The notes below the pieces were generated by a model that had not been told where the DNA came from, did not search any database, and was given only the letters and a program-made list of their open reading frames with translations. The position numbers were made by a program, and so were the translations under genes. From assembly GCA_964016875.1 (NCBI GenBank), contig OZ024724.1:24288200-24352199 (forward strand): DNA of 64,000 nucleotides. Direction: 5' to 3'. This DNA comes from Fallopia convolvulus. Its lineage: Eukaryota; Streptophyta; Magnoliopsida; Caryophyllales; Polygonaceae. Shown here piece by piece: positions 43,901-58,900 of the stretch (position 1 is the first letter of the stretch; the number at the start of each line of letters is the position of its first letter).

Positions 43901-46900
43901 GGATTTATGAAAACTTCTAACCTTTCAATTGTTAGATCTTGCTTCAAGCATTTCTAGATAAAAAATTGCACTTTGTGTAATTCTTTTTTAGTTCGATGAC
44001 TTCAATCAACTTGAACATTTTTTTTATATCAGATCTGTGTTTTGTTTTTTTGCTTGGTTCTAGTATATTTCCTGATTCTGAAAAGACAGTGGGTCAGGCT
44101 TCAGTTACAGTGACATGCATTGGGCTACTGCCCTTGGTCTTGTTTCTTTTCTGAAACTTGAGATGATTCATGAAAGCCTGGCACACTTAGATTCTCAGAA
44201 AGGATATGCTATCCCTGTCTGCCAAAATTAGTTGATGTGCCATATGTGCATATTTGCTTTTTCATAGATGATAGATGTTAGAATTTCTTTTTCATATATG
44301 CTTGATGTTAGAATTGCTTTTTCATAGATTCTCATAAAGGATATACTATCTCTTGCTTGTCTGCGAAAATTACTTGATGTGCTATTTGTGCATATTTGCT
44401 TTATCATAGATGATAGATACTATCATTGTTTTTTGTCCATCCATTGGTAACGTTCTTTTGATCTTGAGATGTCCTTTACTTAATGTCAATTGATTATGTA
44501 ATATTGCAGAACCTGCAGCAGACATTGGATGACCTGACCCGCAATGGCTATTCTGTTGTAAGTCTGTTGACTGAGACGTCTCTCATGGCACTCTGTTTTT
44601 CCGTTTGTGCATGTTACTTGTCCTTGACATGCAAAGGATAAGACTTTTTAACTTTTTTCGTCATCATGCATGCTACGTTTGAGTTGATGGGCATTTATTG
44701 TGTTATTTAAATTATATAGCTTACTGCCTGAGTCCTTTCTATATATCGTATGGAATGGAAGTTGGTTCATTCTTCGTGAAGCTTTATTTCTAAAATTACT
44801 TGTGAAAGGATCAAGGTTTGAATATTGTTTTAGGATATGAGTATCAGTCATCCATTATTGTATTTTGACCTATATGATTTGAAAAGTAAGCTGATCAAGC
44901 TGTGAAAATTGTTTTTTGGGATAATAATATCTGTCATTTAATATTATATTTTGACCTATGGGATTTGTGTTCGGATGAAGGAGAATGAGAAAACAAAGTG
45001 AAATAGGAAAAGTAGATGTAAATAGGAATTCGGCAAAGTAGCCTAAAAGCTACTGTTTCATTGATGGTGAAATCACACAAACAACTCAGTGGGAGCACAT
45101 CTCCCAAGGTAAAGCCCGATTACACACTCTATTTATGTGGATGCCTTTCCACTTAGGGTAATATTACTATTTATACTACCCTTCTCTCATCATTCTCTCC
45201 TCTTAACAACTTCTGACAGCCAGCCCCCAATACATGACACGATTACCCCTCTGCCCGTAACTGCCTTTAGGCATTGTTTGGCTTTAAGCCTTTCTTTTTC
45301 CTAGAGTAGATAATGTAACCCCCAGCCTTAACAATTTGTAAAAAAGCCAAGTAACATAACTAGGTTCTCGATATGAGATCTTCCGAAAGTTAATTGCGAA
45401 GAAAGAATGTTTCACCAGCTTCCCTTGGATAGCATTCAAATGCTACTCAATGTCATCCCAGTATACAACAAGTTGCCAATATAAACATTTCATGCCAACA
45501 AAGAGAGAAGGCAAGGGGTTATCACGTCTTTGTTGGGTCAAGCCTTGACTAGATCACCAGACAACATCAAAAGCATGATTTTGTCTGTCTGTTATTTTGT
45601 TCTTTCTCAGATTTTCCCTTAAAATAAGAAATTTGGGTTATACAGAACACTTGCCTAATTCTTCTTGTAGCTTTGAGAATCTTTGGGGCTACCAACAATT
45701 GAAACTAAAGAAGAGAATGAAATACAATACTTATGTCAATACCTCCATGCTCTTTGATCTGTGTTTGTTAATATTGAGGGTAAATGACACTTGAGGCTTC
45801 TTTTATATATCATTGACAAGTTACAACTATAGTGAAAATACAAACCTAGTTTAGGAATAAGAAGTTTCTATTTTTTTCTTCTTTCCCTGTTCATTTATGT
45901 TAAGTTCTTTGGCCACCTTCTTTTGTAGTGTGTGGTGGAGGAAGTTCAAGGTCCAACTCATGCTCGTGCTCGCAAAGGCCGTTTTATATCTGGGTATTAT
46001 CCTTCAACCGATGATTTTTATTTTTGGTTTTACTAGGATGCTAACCATTAAATAATTACCTCAATTCATATCGAATTTAATAATATTATTTGGGAATATT
46101 CTTGGGTTAAAATCCTTGCTTGCGTGCTCCATGATAATCAAATAATTAATTTCCTTTATCTTCGTATTCAGCTTGAACATTATTGTCTCTCCCTTGTTCC
46201 TTAGAGCTTTCTTGCTCCTGGATCGTCTTGAACCTTGCCTTGTATAGGCTCTTGTATTAAATTTAAAAATCTCATATTATGTATATAGATGGATCTGTTC
46301 TCTTTCACAAGCATATGAATTCCGCCTGTACTTACATTTCAGAATTAGAAGTTTCTCTTCTCTTAATGGATGAGGAATTTCGTCGACTGAAGAAATTTAT
46401 ATGTTTTATAACTATAAATCATTTGATGGTAAATTCTTGTTGGGGAAACATTGTTAATAGTATTTTCTTCTTGAACTAATTATTAGAAGTTATGCTCAAA
46501 GTGTTAACTTTTTGACAGGTGTGTTGCATTTGCTCAATATTTGTATTTTTATAGAGTTAAAACATTTCATCTGCTCCTGGAACAAAGATTTTAATTTTAA
46601 ACATGTGTGATACACAATCTCTTAAAAATATCTTCTTAATTTCAAAAGTCGACTAATGGATATGAAAATACGCTGAAGATCTTGTTTAGTCAAACAACGG
46701 TTTCTGTATGTGATGTTCGGAGATTGCACTCTCAGATCTAGAATGATGTGATTGTGGAATTAATCAATCAATATATATATTATAAACGCCGACCGTTTTT
46801 AAGCCACCACGTTGATTCTGGCCCCACTTCATATTTAAAAAATTACTTTTCATACATATTATTTACTTTCTTATCTATTAGATTTCTTTTTATCTATTTT

Positions 46901-49900
46901 TGTAAAAAATAGTTTTACCTATTAAAGATTTATAAAATCATTTACTCTATCTAATATTTTGTCTTTTTCCTATTTATCTATTTTGTTGAATTTTCATACA
47001 TATTATTTAATTATTTTCTATTAAATTCTTCATTATCTATTTATGTAAAAAAAGTTTATATTTTCAAATTTATCATTAAATATTTATAAAATTATTATTT
47101 TTATCTAATTTTCTATCCTTTTCCTATTTATCTATTTTTTTCTTATTTTCTCTTTTTTCTATCTATCAATTTACTTTTGAGTACAAACTTTATATCTTCT
47201 AAGTATTATTTTGGTAATACCAATCTAAAAAATAATATCATTTTTTTGGAAAAAAACATATTCATAAGTATTCTATATATAATAAAAATAATTTCAAGTT
47301 TGAGTTGTAGTCATGCAGGCATGACGGGTTTAACTTCTTGAATTTAAATCTTAATCAAGAAAAGTACTTTTTCCACTCTGTTTGAAAGAAATTAGGTGTT
47401 AAAGGTTTTCTTATGAAAGAAAGTTTTTCTTTTAATGAAAAGAATGAGAAATCTTCATTTTATATATTACATATGGGCATGATCCGTATATATTTCATAT
47501 AAGAACAAACACAAATACTTATATATACCATAATAAATAATTTGACACAAAATTAAATGAGAAATGTTCCTAAATTATATTTTTTTCCCATTAGTCGTAT
47601 CTAAATTATATTTGTTAAATGAATCTCGGCGTTTTGAATATAACAAAACAAAGTAAAATTAAATACTAAATAGCAGTGTTTAATTACACATGAAATACTG
47701 TACTTGTTGTGGCAGTTAATGCTTAACTATTATTCTAGTGAAACCATTCATTTTGTTAGTTGCATAATTTTGCATATGTTGCTCTAACTTGTTATGAATA
47801 TACAGGCATGCACACCCAGGAAGTCCATATGTTTTTGGACATGTGGGAGTTGATCACGATCTTGATTTTCCTGAACCAATGCCAGTTGTTGGTATGAAGA
47901 TAGTGGTTTTGAGTTTACCATATTAATTTCTTATAGCAATATTATCCTTTGTTTAATGGTGCATCGATATCCTTATTTCTGCAATGTGAATATTATTGTC
48001 GTGCATTCAATGTGCTGAAATTATGGCATTAGTATCTTATCTTAACTAGTTGTACCTGTCGTACCATGTACGACTACGATTTGCTATTTTATAGACATTA
48101 TAAATAGAATATTAATAAATAAAAATATAATATAAACTTTAATATAAGTAATTTATTGCTCGTAAAATGTATAATTTGTTAATCAAATATTATATTATTC
48201 ATATTTTATTATTTTCCATGTATGTAAATTTAGAGATTTTCAAATACTCAATATATCTATTAAATGTTTTATCATCTATTTTTTTTATTAATTTTAAACA
48301 TTATAAATATTTATCATTAATTTTCTTATAAAATAAAATCAATATATATCTATAAATAAATTCGTCAAAACATAATTAACATATATGCTAAAAGATTTAT
48401 ATTTATTTTAAAATAATTTAAATATTTTATCTTTAATTGTAAATACATGTATAAGAAAGAGTTGAAAATATATTGTTATACTAAATAGATATTTGTTTGA
48501 TGTTAGAGATAAATTTAAATAGTTAAAAAAGAATTTAATAGAAAGATGTTATAATAATAGAAAAGGTATAGCTTTACTATATAGTTATTGATTGAGTGAT
48601 GATATTCCAGTCCAGTATTTTGTACTTATACTCCACTACTGTACTTTCACTCCAATTGACAGAAGCCAAAAGTTCTTAATATATGTTATGTGATATGTCC
48701 AGGGGTATCTCGTTCAGCAAAAGGTTATTCAATAGTTCTAGTCCTTGAGACTATGAAGACATTTTCATCTGAAGAAGGATTGACTGAAGAGGCCCTAGTC
48801 ACCAAGATTCGCACCTGCCATTGCCATTATTTATATTTACATGCATCTTTGAAGCATAATTCTTCAGGTATGAAATTTGTTTTCATCTTTAAACTATTAT
48901 ATGAAAGATACAGTTGTCATTTCCTTGCAAATAAGCACTACTAAATGGATCAAAGGCACTATCACACTAAATTGAAAAAATACGTTCTGTTTTTGCCCTT
49001 AAATATTTGGAGTAGTAAGACATAGAGCTCTTGAAAACTGCACGGAACACTATTAAACTACTGTGAAGTGCTCTCAATCATGAAGTGCACTATGCAGGGG
49101 AACATAGTTATGGCTTATAATAAGTTTCAGCACTATTATGCTCTTAGATTGTACCCACTGCAAAACGTGTAATGCACTAATTCAGAAAGATCAATAACTA
49201 TGAAAATTCAAACATAGCTACTATCTAAACCTTACATCATTTCAATTAAAAAAAAATGGGTATTATGGATTTATACAAACATTTCTATTTGTGATGCTTC
49301 TAGATGAAGAAAATGCATTCATACCTTTTAGCACATGGTACATCAGTAAGACCATAATGGAGGAACTAGGGAACATGAATTTCTGGAAAGTTCATTTATA
49401 AAAAGAACCTTTAGGACCTTGTGCTATGCGGCTATTGTTAATTTATAGAAACTTGAAACTTTGATTGATGATATGCAACTTTGAGTGCTTCAGAGATATG
49501 AGAACAAGGGACTACTGTTATATAATTACTTCTACATTTTACCCCCTGAGCATCAGAAAAATGAGAACATAGGGCTGCCTTGATTCTTCTTCTTGTTTTT
49601 TAACCATTTGTTTACTTTAAGGCCATATTTAGAATATAGCTTTGTTTTTGGAAGCTTCAATGTTTTTAGGAGCTTGTTTGTTTTCATTAAACATTGAGCA
49701 CTTTGAACATTTGAGCTAAGCTTGTAAAAAAGCTCAAGCTCTCTTTTAAGTTGCTTATCCAAAAAAAAGCCTAAGTTGTTTATGTATAAGGTTTGCTGAT
49801 GTAAGATATTATGAATCACTTAGGTGTCATGAGGTCTTACTGAAAATCATTTAGCTTCCATGAGAGGCCTCATGGCACCCAAGTGAGATTATACTAAACT

Positions 49901-52900
49901 TCATGGCACCTAATGAGAATTTCCCTAAAATTTAAATGAGTCAATGCAATGCAACTTTTAGTACTCAAGAGATATGAGAACCAGTGGTGTTGATGTCCTT
50001 TTATCTTTATGTACTGTATTGGTCCTAAAATCCTAAGCTTTATTGAGAAGAAAGCATACTACCTGGCCTGAATAATATAGTCTCAGGGAGAAGTCCATAA
50101 AAAGGGAAAGAAACCAGTCTGTTGAAAAAAGCCCCTGGAGAACAAGAATTTCATATGTCTTAGATTAACATCAATTTACTCTGTTGGTTACTGCCAATTC
50201 TGAAACAAAGCTAGCAAAAGGCTTCTATCTAATGGGGAAAAATCATCAGGAAGGAGATGTGGCATCACAGACTTGGTTAGTGTAGGTGCGTAGCAGCACA
50301 AAGGACTGTATACTGACCAATGCATTGTAGCATCTGCTGATATTGAAGTTTTGTATGAGACAAAAGCTTCAGCTGCTTGATTTAATCTGTAAAATTTAGC
50401 TATGATTGCATTGATTTTCGGCATATATTTTTTCCTAAACTTTTTTATGACACGTGACATCCTCTCTTTTAAGGACATCCATTGACATCTGCTGCAATTT
50501 CTATTATTTTACCTTATCCTGAATTAGTAACAGTTTTGGCTAATCTCTAGCCGTTAATCCTTCTATTTTCTCACCATGAGTGTTTTGTTAGAATCTGAAA
50601 TTTCCTTTTGAATTTATGCCTTTTTGCTTCATCATGAAACTGTGCTTTATTTTCTGAGATCTGTTTATAAGCAGTCTGTGCATGAATGTTACTTGTTAGA
50701 GGAAGCCTAATAAAAGAAGATAAAGAAAAGAAAATAGGAGAACCCTATACTTACTGCATGAGTGTTTAACTAGGAACCTGTCGCTGGGGGGAATTTGGCG
50801 AAGGAGGATTATTGTGGGCAGAATGCAGTTCCAGGCAGTTTGAATGGTTTGAGGGCGATCCTGTTACTGATGTCCTGATCAAGGTATTAATATTTCATTA
50901 TATTTGTATAATTGTGCTCTAATATGTAGCCATTTGTAACATTTTGACGCTTTATGGTTTCAGGTTAAGGAGCTTTATGGTCTTGATGATGAAGTTAAAT
51001 TTAGAAATGTTACAGTTCCCTGTGACAAGAGGCCTCACTCTTTGAACCTGGGCACTGCCACACAAATTGGTTTGTGCACTTGCTATTTTTTTTTATTTTT
51101 AGACTTATAAGTGTAATGTTATGGCTTTTAATGATCTGGTAAATGGTTGTTTGCAGGTGCCATACCAACGGAAGGGATTCCTTCTTTGTTAAATGTCTTG
51201 CTCCCATCAAGTTGCAATGGCTTAGCTGCTTTGTAAGTTTCCCGCCCCCCTCCAATTTTGTGGACCTAGTTCCAATTGTCAATGGAAGATTAAAGTTAAA
51301 AACGGAATGACTATGGAGAAATAAAACTAGAATTCTTCCCCCTCAAATTTACTAAATTAAAAACCACTGTTGCCAATTCATTTCTGCACCGTCTGAAAGA
51401 GACAGAAACCCATGCTGCAGAAGACGTAAATGGCTTTCCAAGGGTATCTTTGCTGCAAAAGAGGTTCTCTTAGTATCCTTCTTTCAGCTGCTCCCTCCAT
51501 AATCTTAAAACCAAAAAGGCAAAAAGTCTCTTGATTCAATTTAAATTCAGCATTTTTTGAATGCTCATTATTTAATTTTGTCAAAATTGGGGGCATAGGT
51601 TTCTGAATTTAATTTTTTTTCAAGGAGAAGTGAATTTCCTTGATTTTGTCTTTTGCATAAAATAACTTAGATTTCTCTTGATATTTAAATGACATCACCA
51701 CTTTTGAGTATTGTCTCACGTTTCCACTTAGTTATGTTTCAACTTCATTAGTATTCTGCTTTTTAGATATTTCTTTTATTTATTAATCAGAAAACAAGGC
51801 ATGCTGTGAATTGGACTGTCTTTTGTGTAAACATTCTGTAGGGTTTTTGTGATTTTGGTGTGGACCTCACTATCAAGATCACTTTAATCAGCTTCACATG
51901 TTTCTACTTTGTCAGGTATATCAGAGATCTTCTTCTGAATCCTCCAGCATATGCAATTGCTTCCACCATTCAAGGTTATGGTCTCATTTTACAGCACTTG
52001 GTGAATCAATTCTGTTTTTATGCGCTTGTAATAAGTTAGTTTGGAGAAATAAGGGATGGTTTCTTCTATGAATTTACAAGTTCTAAGGGCTCTACTTGAT
52101 GATGATACTATGAATTTCTTCATAGCTAATGTTTGAACTCTTAAGGATGAAGAAGGAAATAATTATGCATGTAAATTCCTACTTGGTTTTGTAAAAGAGG
52201 AGAGTCTGATGGTGGCACTTAAATGCTACCAGGAGCCTTGAGCTGTATGCTTGAAGATGACTTATGGTATGCAGCTTAGGCTGGGAATGTGCTGATTGCT
52301 TATAAACTAGGTTTTGAGATTGGGTGAAATTGGTTTCCCTTCTTTTTATCTTCCTCATTGATTACCAGAAGAAAATTTATGCTATTGACAAGGGGAGATA
52401 TGTAGATGGATGTGATAAAGTTCATCCAGAAATAGCAAATAGCCGCCTTTAGTGTAGAGGCTAGGAACAAATTTCTAGCCTTGTTTATTCAACTATGACT
52501 AATGGTGGCAGACTGATATAGACATGCTTTGGTTTTGATACTAGGAAATCGTTAGTTCTTCAGGCTCAAAAAAAAAATTTGCCTTGCGATTTTTTTTCTT
52601 CTTAATTAGGCATAATAAGGAAGCCACTTGAGTTGGATTATGGTGGACGTTGTGCAAAATTGTTTTAAGAAAGAAGTGATCCCTTTGAATTGTGTCAAAC
52701 TGTTAATGTGTTCACTAGTTAAACTTTTCCCCCTTTTCATTTGAATCTTCTATGGTATAATTTTTCTCACTTTGTTCTTTTGTTTTGCCAGAAATATGCA
52801 AGCATATGATCGGTCTATCTTGCTCAGTTCCTGACTTCACTTGTGTATCATCTGCAAAGGTTAAACTGCATTAATGTCATTATGAATTGATCCAGATTTG

Positions 52901-55900
52901 TTCATTTCTCCATATTTCCTTTCCGATTCTCAAAACAAAAATGTTGATGGCTTATATACTACTACTTTTTTATGAGAACTTTGCATGCATTAATTGATGT
53001 GCTATCAGAGCATTTTTCCTGCCCTATGTCACTACTTCATTATAATACATTAAAGTCGTTGCTGCCCATTAACCCTATTGGCTATTGAGCTCATTGAAAT
53101 CAGAGGCATGATTGTACTCGACATATATTGTGGTTTCAATTCGAATCTATTTTTAACATTCTATCTTCTCTTCTGAAAACTGTAAAGGACTTAGAGAATG
53201 GGTATTTGGAGGAGCTTGCATATGGTTAAGGTTTTTTTTTCTGCTGTGAGTTAAATGGTTTAGTTAATGATGTTCATCAAGAGGTTTATGTGAAACTTGA
53301 AGGGGAAGTCCATTTGAATATGAAGAGAACTATAGTATTATTCTAATGCAAACTCTTTTATTTTAGGTATTGCAAATGTATATTGTATTAATGAATCTAT
53401 CTAGTGTTGTCGGACATATCCATTTAAGTCTGGAGTTCCCTCATCTGATTTATTCTAAATCCACATGGGTGTTAATAAGACGCTAGTGGCATGCTAATTT
53501 TGTCTCTTTAACTTTAATTTAATTTAGTTTTATAGAAACTTAATTTGTTAAGGAGATATGTTTTTAATTTGTATGGTAGTTGATGCCATTTCTCTTGCAA
53601 CTTTTTGTTTGCTAGATGTATGCGCTCTTTCTTTCCTGTGTTTTCAAAATAATTGAGGCTATGGATATCTGATTGTAAATGGATAAGTGATTCCCTTTTT
53701 CTCATGCTTTATATATTTTTATTTACATATATACATATATCTTTTACTGTGTCATCCATCTAGATATTCAATTTCAAAGTAATTATTGATGTGTGTGCAG
53801 CTTGTGAAGCTACTTGAACTCAGGGAGGCAAATCATATTGACTTCTGTAGAATAAAGAATGTTGCTGACGAAGTGCTGCAGTTGTACAATAACTCTGAGC
53901 TTAGGGAAATCTTGAAATTGTTAATGGATCCTACTTGGGTGGCCACTGGACTGGAAATTGAATTTGATAGTTTAGTAAGTATTACAAATGACTTTTATTA
54001 TTGGTAGTATTTTTGTGAATTTTAGCCATCTTTTCCCTGTATTTGAAACAATCATGGTTGCCTGTCTATTTGCATCAAAGGTCCTAGTAAGCAGTAGCAA
54101 CATTCAATTCATCAATACGCAAAGCTCTTGAATGGTACCTGTATTCGACCTATGCAAGGATCTGTACCAACTTGTTAATTAACATCATATTACTAAATAA
54201 TTAAATATTTTCGTTGGTGTGTTTTACATAAGAGAAACAACATTACTTATTGTAGATGTTAATTTAGTTTTTTGCATTATTGTTTTGAAATGAGCATGGT
54301 GTTGGCTTCTGTTTATAACTGGAAATAAGTCAGTAGCTGAAGGATTGGAGGGACAAATGAATTGCAAGATTTGTTCCCCTGTGGTGGTGGGTGAGGAGAA
54401 CTGGGAAGGGGGGAGTGAAACAATAGGACGGATGACTTTTTTGTTCAGGTTTTCTAGGATCAATTAATTTGTTGTTTCTCTTACCCAATTCAGGAAGCTG
54501 GTTATATCATATTAATAAAATCACTTCTTAAGCATCCAAGACCAATTCACCACGCTAAAGTTGAGAGCTTTAAAAATGTGCCGAATCTAGGAGCTGTCTT
54601 TAAACATATGAACAATATTCTGCCTCTCTCCCCCAGAAAAGAAAAGAACAAAAAAAAAAAAAGCTTATCTCAGAAACTGAAGAACAATGACCTGAACTGT
54701 CAAGTTTAATAATCTTCTTTCTGGTTCTGTGATTCTTTACTATCTTCTCGTGTCATTGGCTGTGTGCTAGAAACAATATTGCTCCAAGCTACGGTCCTAT
54801 CGTATTTGGGCTAAAATTACTTATTTGGCTAAGGGTAGTAATTAGAGAGAGTGTATCAATCTTACTATTCTAGAATAATCTTACATAGAAAACTAGTTCT
54901 AAGATTTTCTCACTTGGAATTACCAGATCACTACATTCTAGGGTATTCTCACTAAACATGCTCATGTTATTACAGTACAATCAATGAATTCTGGGTGCAT
55001 ATTTTGCATTTGCATCACAGTTGCTCTTGATTTTCGATTCTTCAGGGAACTCATATCTAACGAGTCACTACAAGTTGCATTTCTGTCTTCTAGAGAACAA
55101 TTTGCTGACTTGCTGACCAAACCTCATACATCAAGATTTATCCAACTTCAATTCAGCTCTCCAAAATTTCCCTTTGCTTGCAGGGGCATGCTAAGGATAG
55201 TAAATTAGAAATAGTGAACTATTCTAGAATATTCTACCATAACAAACTTGCTCTGAGATTGTGCCACTTAGCATTACCAGATTACAACATTCTATATATG
55301 CTCATGTAATTACTATATATGAACATTTGCTTTTGGGGGACTTTATCACTGCTTTTCTGCTTGCATCTAACTCAGTAGATTTCATATCATGCTGATGTTA
55401 GTTTCCAACATGACTTTGTCTCTCTTACTAGGTTTGCTAAGTCATTGCTATACCTACCATTCTTGCATTAGTGGTTTCTTTCATTTTAGTTTCATAATTT
55501 ATTTAGGTAACTGAATGTGGAAGGGTATCAAATCGAATTGGTGAAATTGTCACCTTGGATGGTGAAGTCAATCAAGAGATAAGTTCTGACCCACTTATCC
55601 CTAGTGACTTTTTTGGGGAAACTGAGTCTTCTTGGAAAGGGCGTGTCAAGAGAATGCACATGAATGAATTTTATGAAGAGGTTGAACAAGCTGCCAAGGC
55701 TCTCCATGTGGCGGTAGGTCTTTTCTTCTTTTGTTTCTTGTCCTAATCAAATGTGCTGTTCTCTGTACATTGATGCAGCGTTGGTTTCTTATTCTTTCCG
55801 TGAGTTATAATAGATGCATTTTACTTTTCTGTTTATCAGTTGCATATTTCTTATATGATGATTTTCCATTACGGTTGTATGTAGATCTTTTGTGGATTGC

Positions 55901-58900
55901 TCAAAATAATGACTTACCCCTTCTTGAAGATTTCTTTTTCTTTTTTTTTTGCTTTTCCCTGCTTTTAACCTATACCTATCTTTTATCTTGCTAACCTATA
56001 CCTATCTTGCTATCATTTCAACACTGAAAGCAGTATACTGCAAGTATGAGTCAGATAACCAGATCACATAAGGATGGTCCTGTTGATAACTAATGCATGT
56101 TTCTTGTTTTTGAAGTTCTATATGATAATCTGAGAGATTACCTGTAGCATCTTCACATTTTTGTTTGCTTCTCTGTTTAATTTTCTAACAGTGTACAAAA
56201 TGGTCATTCAAAGTTTATGCAAGCTACTCTTAGTAATATAGATAGTGGTACTAGAATTATTTTCTCATTCTTTTCTGACTAAACATGTGTCTGCCACTAA
56301 CTAGGTCTCTGAAGATTTCCTTCCCATAATTTCAAGAATAAGAGCAACCACATCATCTCTAGGTGGCCCAAAAGGAGAAATATTGTATTCCCGTGAGCAT
56401 GAAGCTGTGTGGTTTAAAGGAAAACGCTTTGTTCCATCTGTATGGGCTGGCACACCAGGAGAACAACAAATTAGGCAGCTTAAGTCTTCTTTAGATTCAA
56501 AGGGGAAAAAGGTTGGTGAAGAATGGTTTACCACTACAAATGTGGAGGAAGCACTAACAAGGTATCTTTACAACTCTATTGTCTTTGAAATGGTGCTGTG
56601 TGCATATTTTCAGTCCTATTTATTTTTTGCTGTAGATACCACGAAGCTAATGACAAGGCAAGAGCCAAGGTCCTTGAACTTTTACGGAGCCTTTCTGCTG
56701 AGCTGCAGTCAAGAATTAATATTCTTGTTTTTGCTTCAATGCTGCTTATAATTTCAAAGGCACTATTTGCACATGTTAGGTAAGAAGAAATATTTTCATC
56801 TTTTGTTGCGCTGTTAAAGTTTCTGTAAGCATGCCATGAATAGGAAAACTAAAATGAAAATTTTGGATTGAACTTATTATATATAACTACTATCCAGTTT
56901 CTTGGCTGGGATATAGATAATGAACTGAGATGCTGCTTGGAAGTTTTCATCGCTGACCTCTGTGTCTCTGGTTATGTTCTTGCAAAAGAATGCAGAAGTG
57001 ACATTTGACAAGAAGGGGTTTGTTTCATTTGCAGTCATTCAGTTGGTTTATGAGACCTATATGCTGGATGCTAGTATTGTGTGGTTCCATGTTTCTTGTC
57101 TCTAGCAATATATTATATAAATTGGGTTGGGGATCCATCTAATCCTTATTCTTCATGAAGAGTTCCAATTCAGCTTTATTGCTGAAGAAGTAGATGAAAA
57201 CATAAAAACCTTATGTATCCTTAAATCTGAAAAATTGATCTTTTGATATGCTCACAGTGAAGGGAGGAGAAGAAAGTGGGTCTTTCCAGATCTTGTCGAG
57301 TTTAATTGCTCGGAGGTACCTTACCTGTGCTTCCATTAGCAAAGTTCAGTTGCTGTTTACATTGACGTTTTGTATGATTTTTTTAGTTTGATTTTGGTAC
57401 GTCTCTTTTAATATGCATCTGCAATGCAGGTCTTTTCATGTCTGATATATATGTTGTTGTAAGAAATTAGATGAAATTATTCTGTTTGTATTGTGCATTG
57501 TAAATATTTTGGTCACGAAGTGATATTTTGCATTGGTTATATGGTAAAATTTTCTGCTGTACAACTGTAGATAATCTTAACCTAACAGCTTGAAATAGTT
57601 CGTCAAAGAATTCTCTTTTGTAAATAATCACACAAATGTCATCTGTCAGTAATTACCAGAAATTGAATAGATTCATAATATTTATAAGATATACTCAATA
57701 TAATCTGATAACCACAGAGAACCAGACATAAATATGCAGGTTCAGAAAACATGTGAAAATTTTGGATGCCTACTCTGCAATAGTGCACAAATACCAATTT
57801 AGATCTGTCACTGACCGATGATACTTTAATGCATGATTATACTTCATTTCTCCCAACAGATTACACTATGCCAAAGCTTTAATCTGTCATGTTTCTGGAT
57901 TTAGGTTCATCGATCTATTAACTTGTCCCAATATACTATTTGGTATGCAGAATATGGATCCTCTGCAACCTAGTGTAGGAATGGAGATAACTGGCTTAAC
58001 TCCCTATTGGTTTGATATGGTACAAGGCAGTGCTGTACGTAACACAGTTAATATGAAATCGTTGTTCCTTCTTACTGGACCGAACGGAGGTGGTAAATCA
58101 AGTTTACTCCGATCAGTTTGCGCGGCTGCATTGCTTGGAATATGTGGATTCATGGTGCCGGCAGGGTCGGCTTCAATTCCTCATTTTGATGCTATTATTC
58201 TTCACATGAAATCTTATGATAGCCCAGCTGATGGGAAAAGTTCATTTCAGGTATTTTTTTTTGTTGTTGCTGGCCAATTTCATCGGAAATTTTAAAACGC
58301 TGCATCTATTTTTGTTAGGTCAAAACTAAGTGCAAATGCTCTCTAGTAAAACTTTCCTTGGTGCTAATTGGAAGGAAAAGGAGGGCTTCGATCCATTGTG
58401 ATTCGCTTAGTCCATCCCTTTTTCTGTTTTAAGTGCTACTAATTGCCTCAGTGATCATGTAGCATATAATTGAAGGGTATTAAACTTTCATGCTTTTATT
58501 TATGGGTGATTCTATCTGTGCCCATTGGTACTTGTTAACAATTCCAACTTTAGTAAGCACATCCACATTAATATATTTTAACCATTTTAAAATGATTGGG
58601 GTTCATTTATTCCAATATAGGGGAATAGTTTGGATATACTTTGCAATCTTAGATTATCAACTTGTGCTAATGGGCACATACTAAACGAACCCTTTATTTC
58701 TTTCGTTTCTTTAGAAACTGATGTAATTTGAATTTGTCACTGAATACGTTGGGCAGATAGAAATGTCTGAGATGCGTTCTTTAATATCTGGAACCACTTC
58801 AAGAAGCTTGGTTCTCATAGATGAAATCTGTAGAGGAACAGAAACAGCAAAAGGGACATGTATTGCTGGTAGTATCATTGAAAGTCTGGATGCAACTGGT

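Noticed and set aside
49553..49819. Minus-strand frame of 88 codons in MSH1 intron 9.
   Set aside because: It is low-complexity, Lys/Leu-rich and has no motif, and it lies in a typical AT-rich intron.
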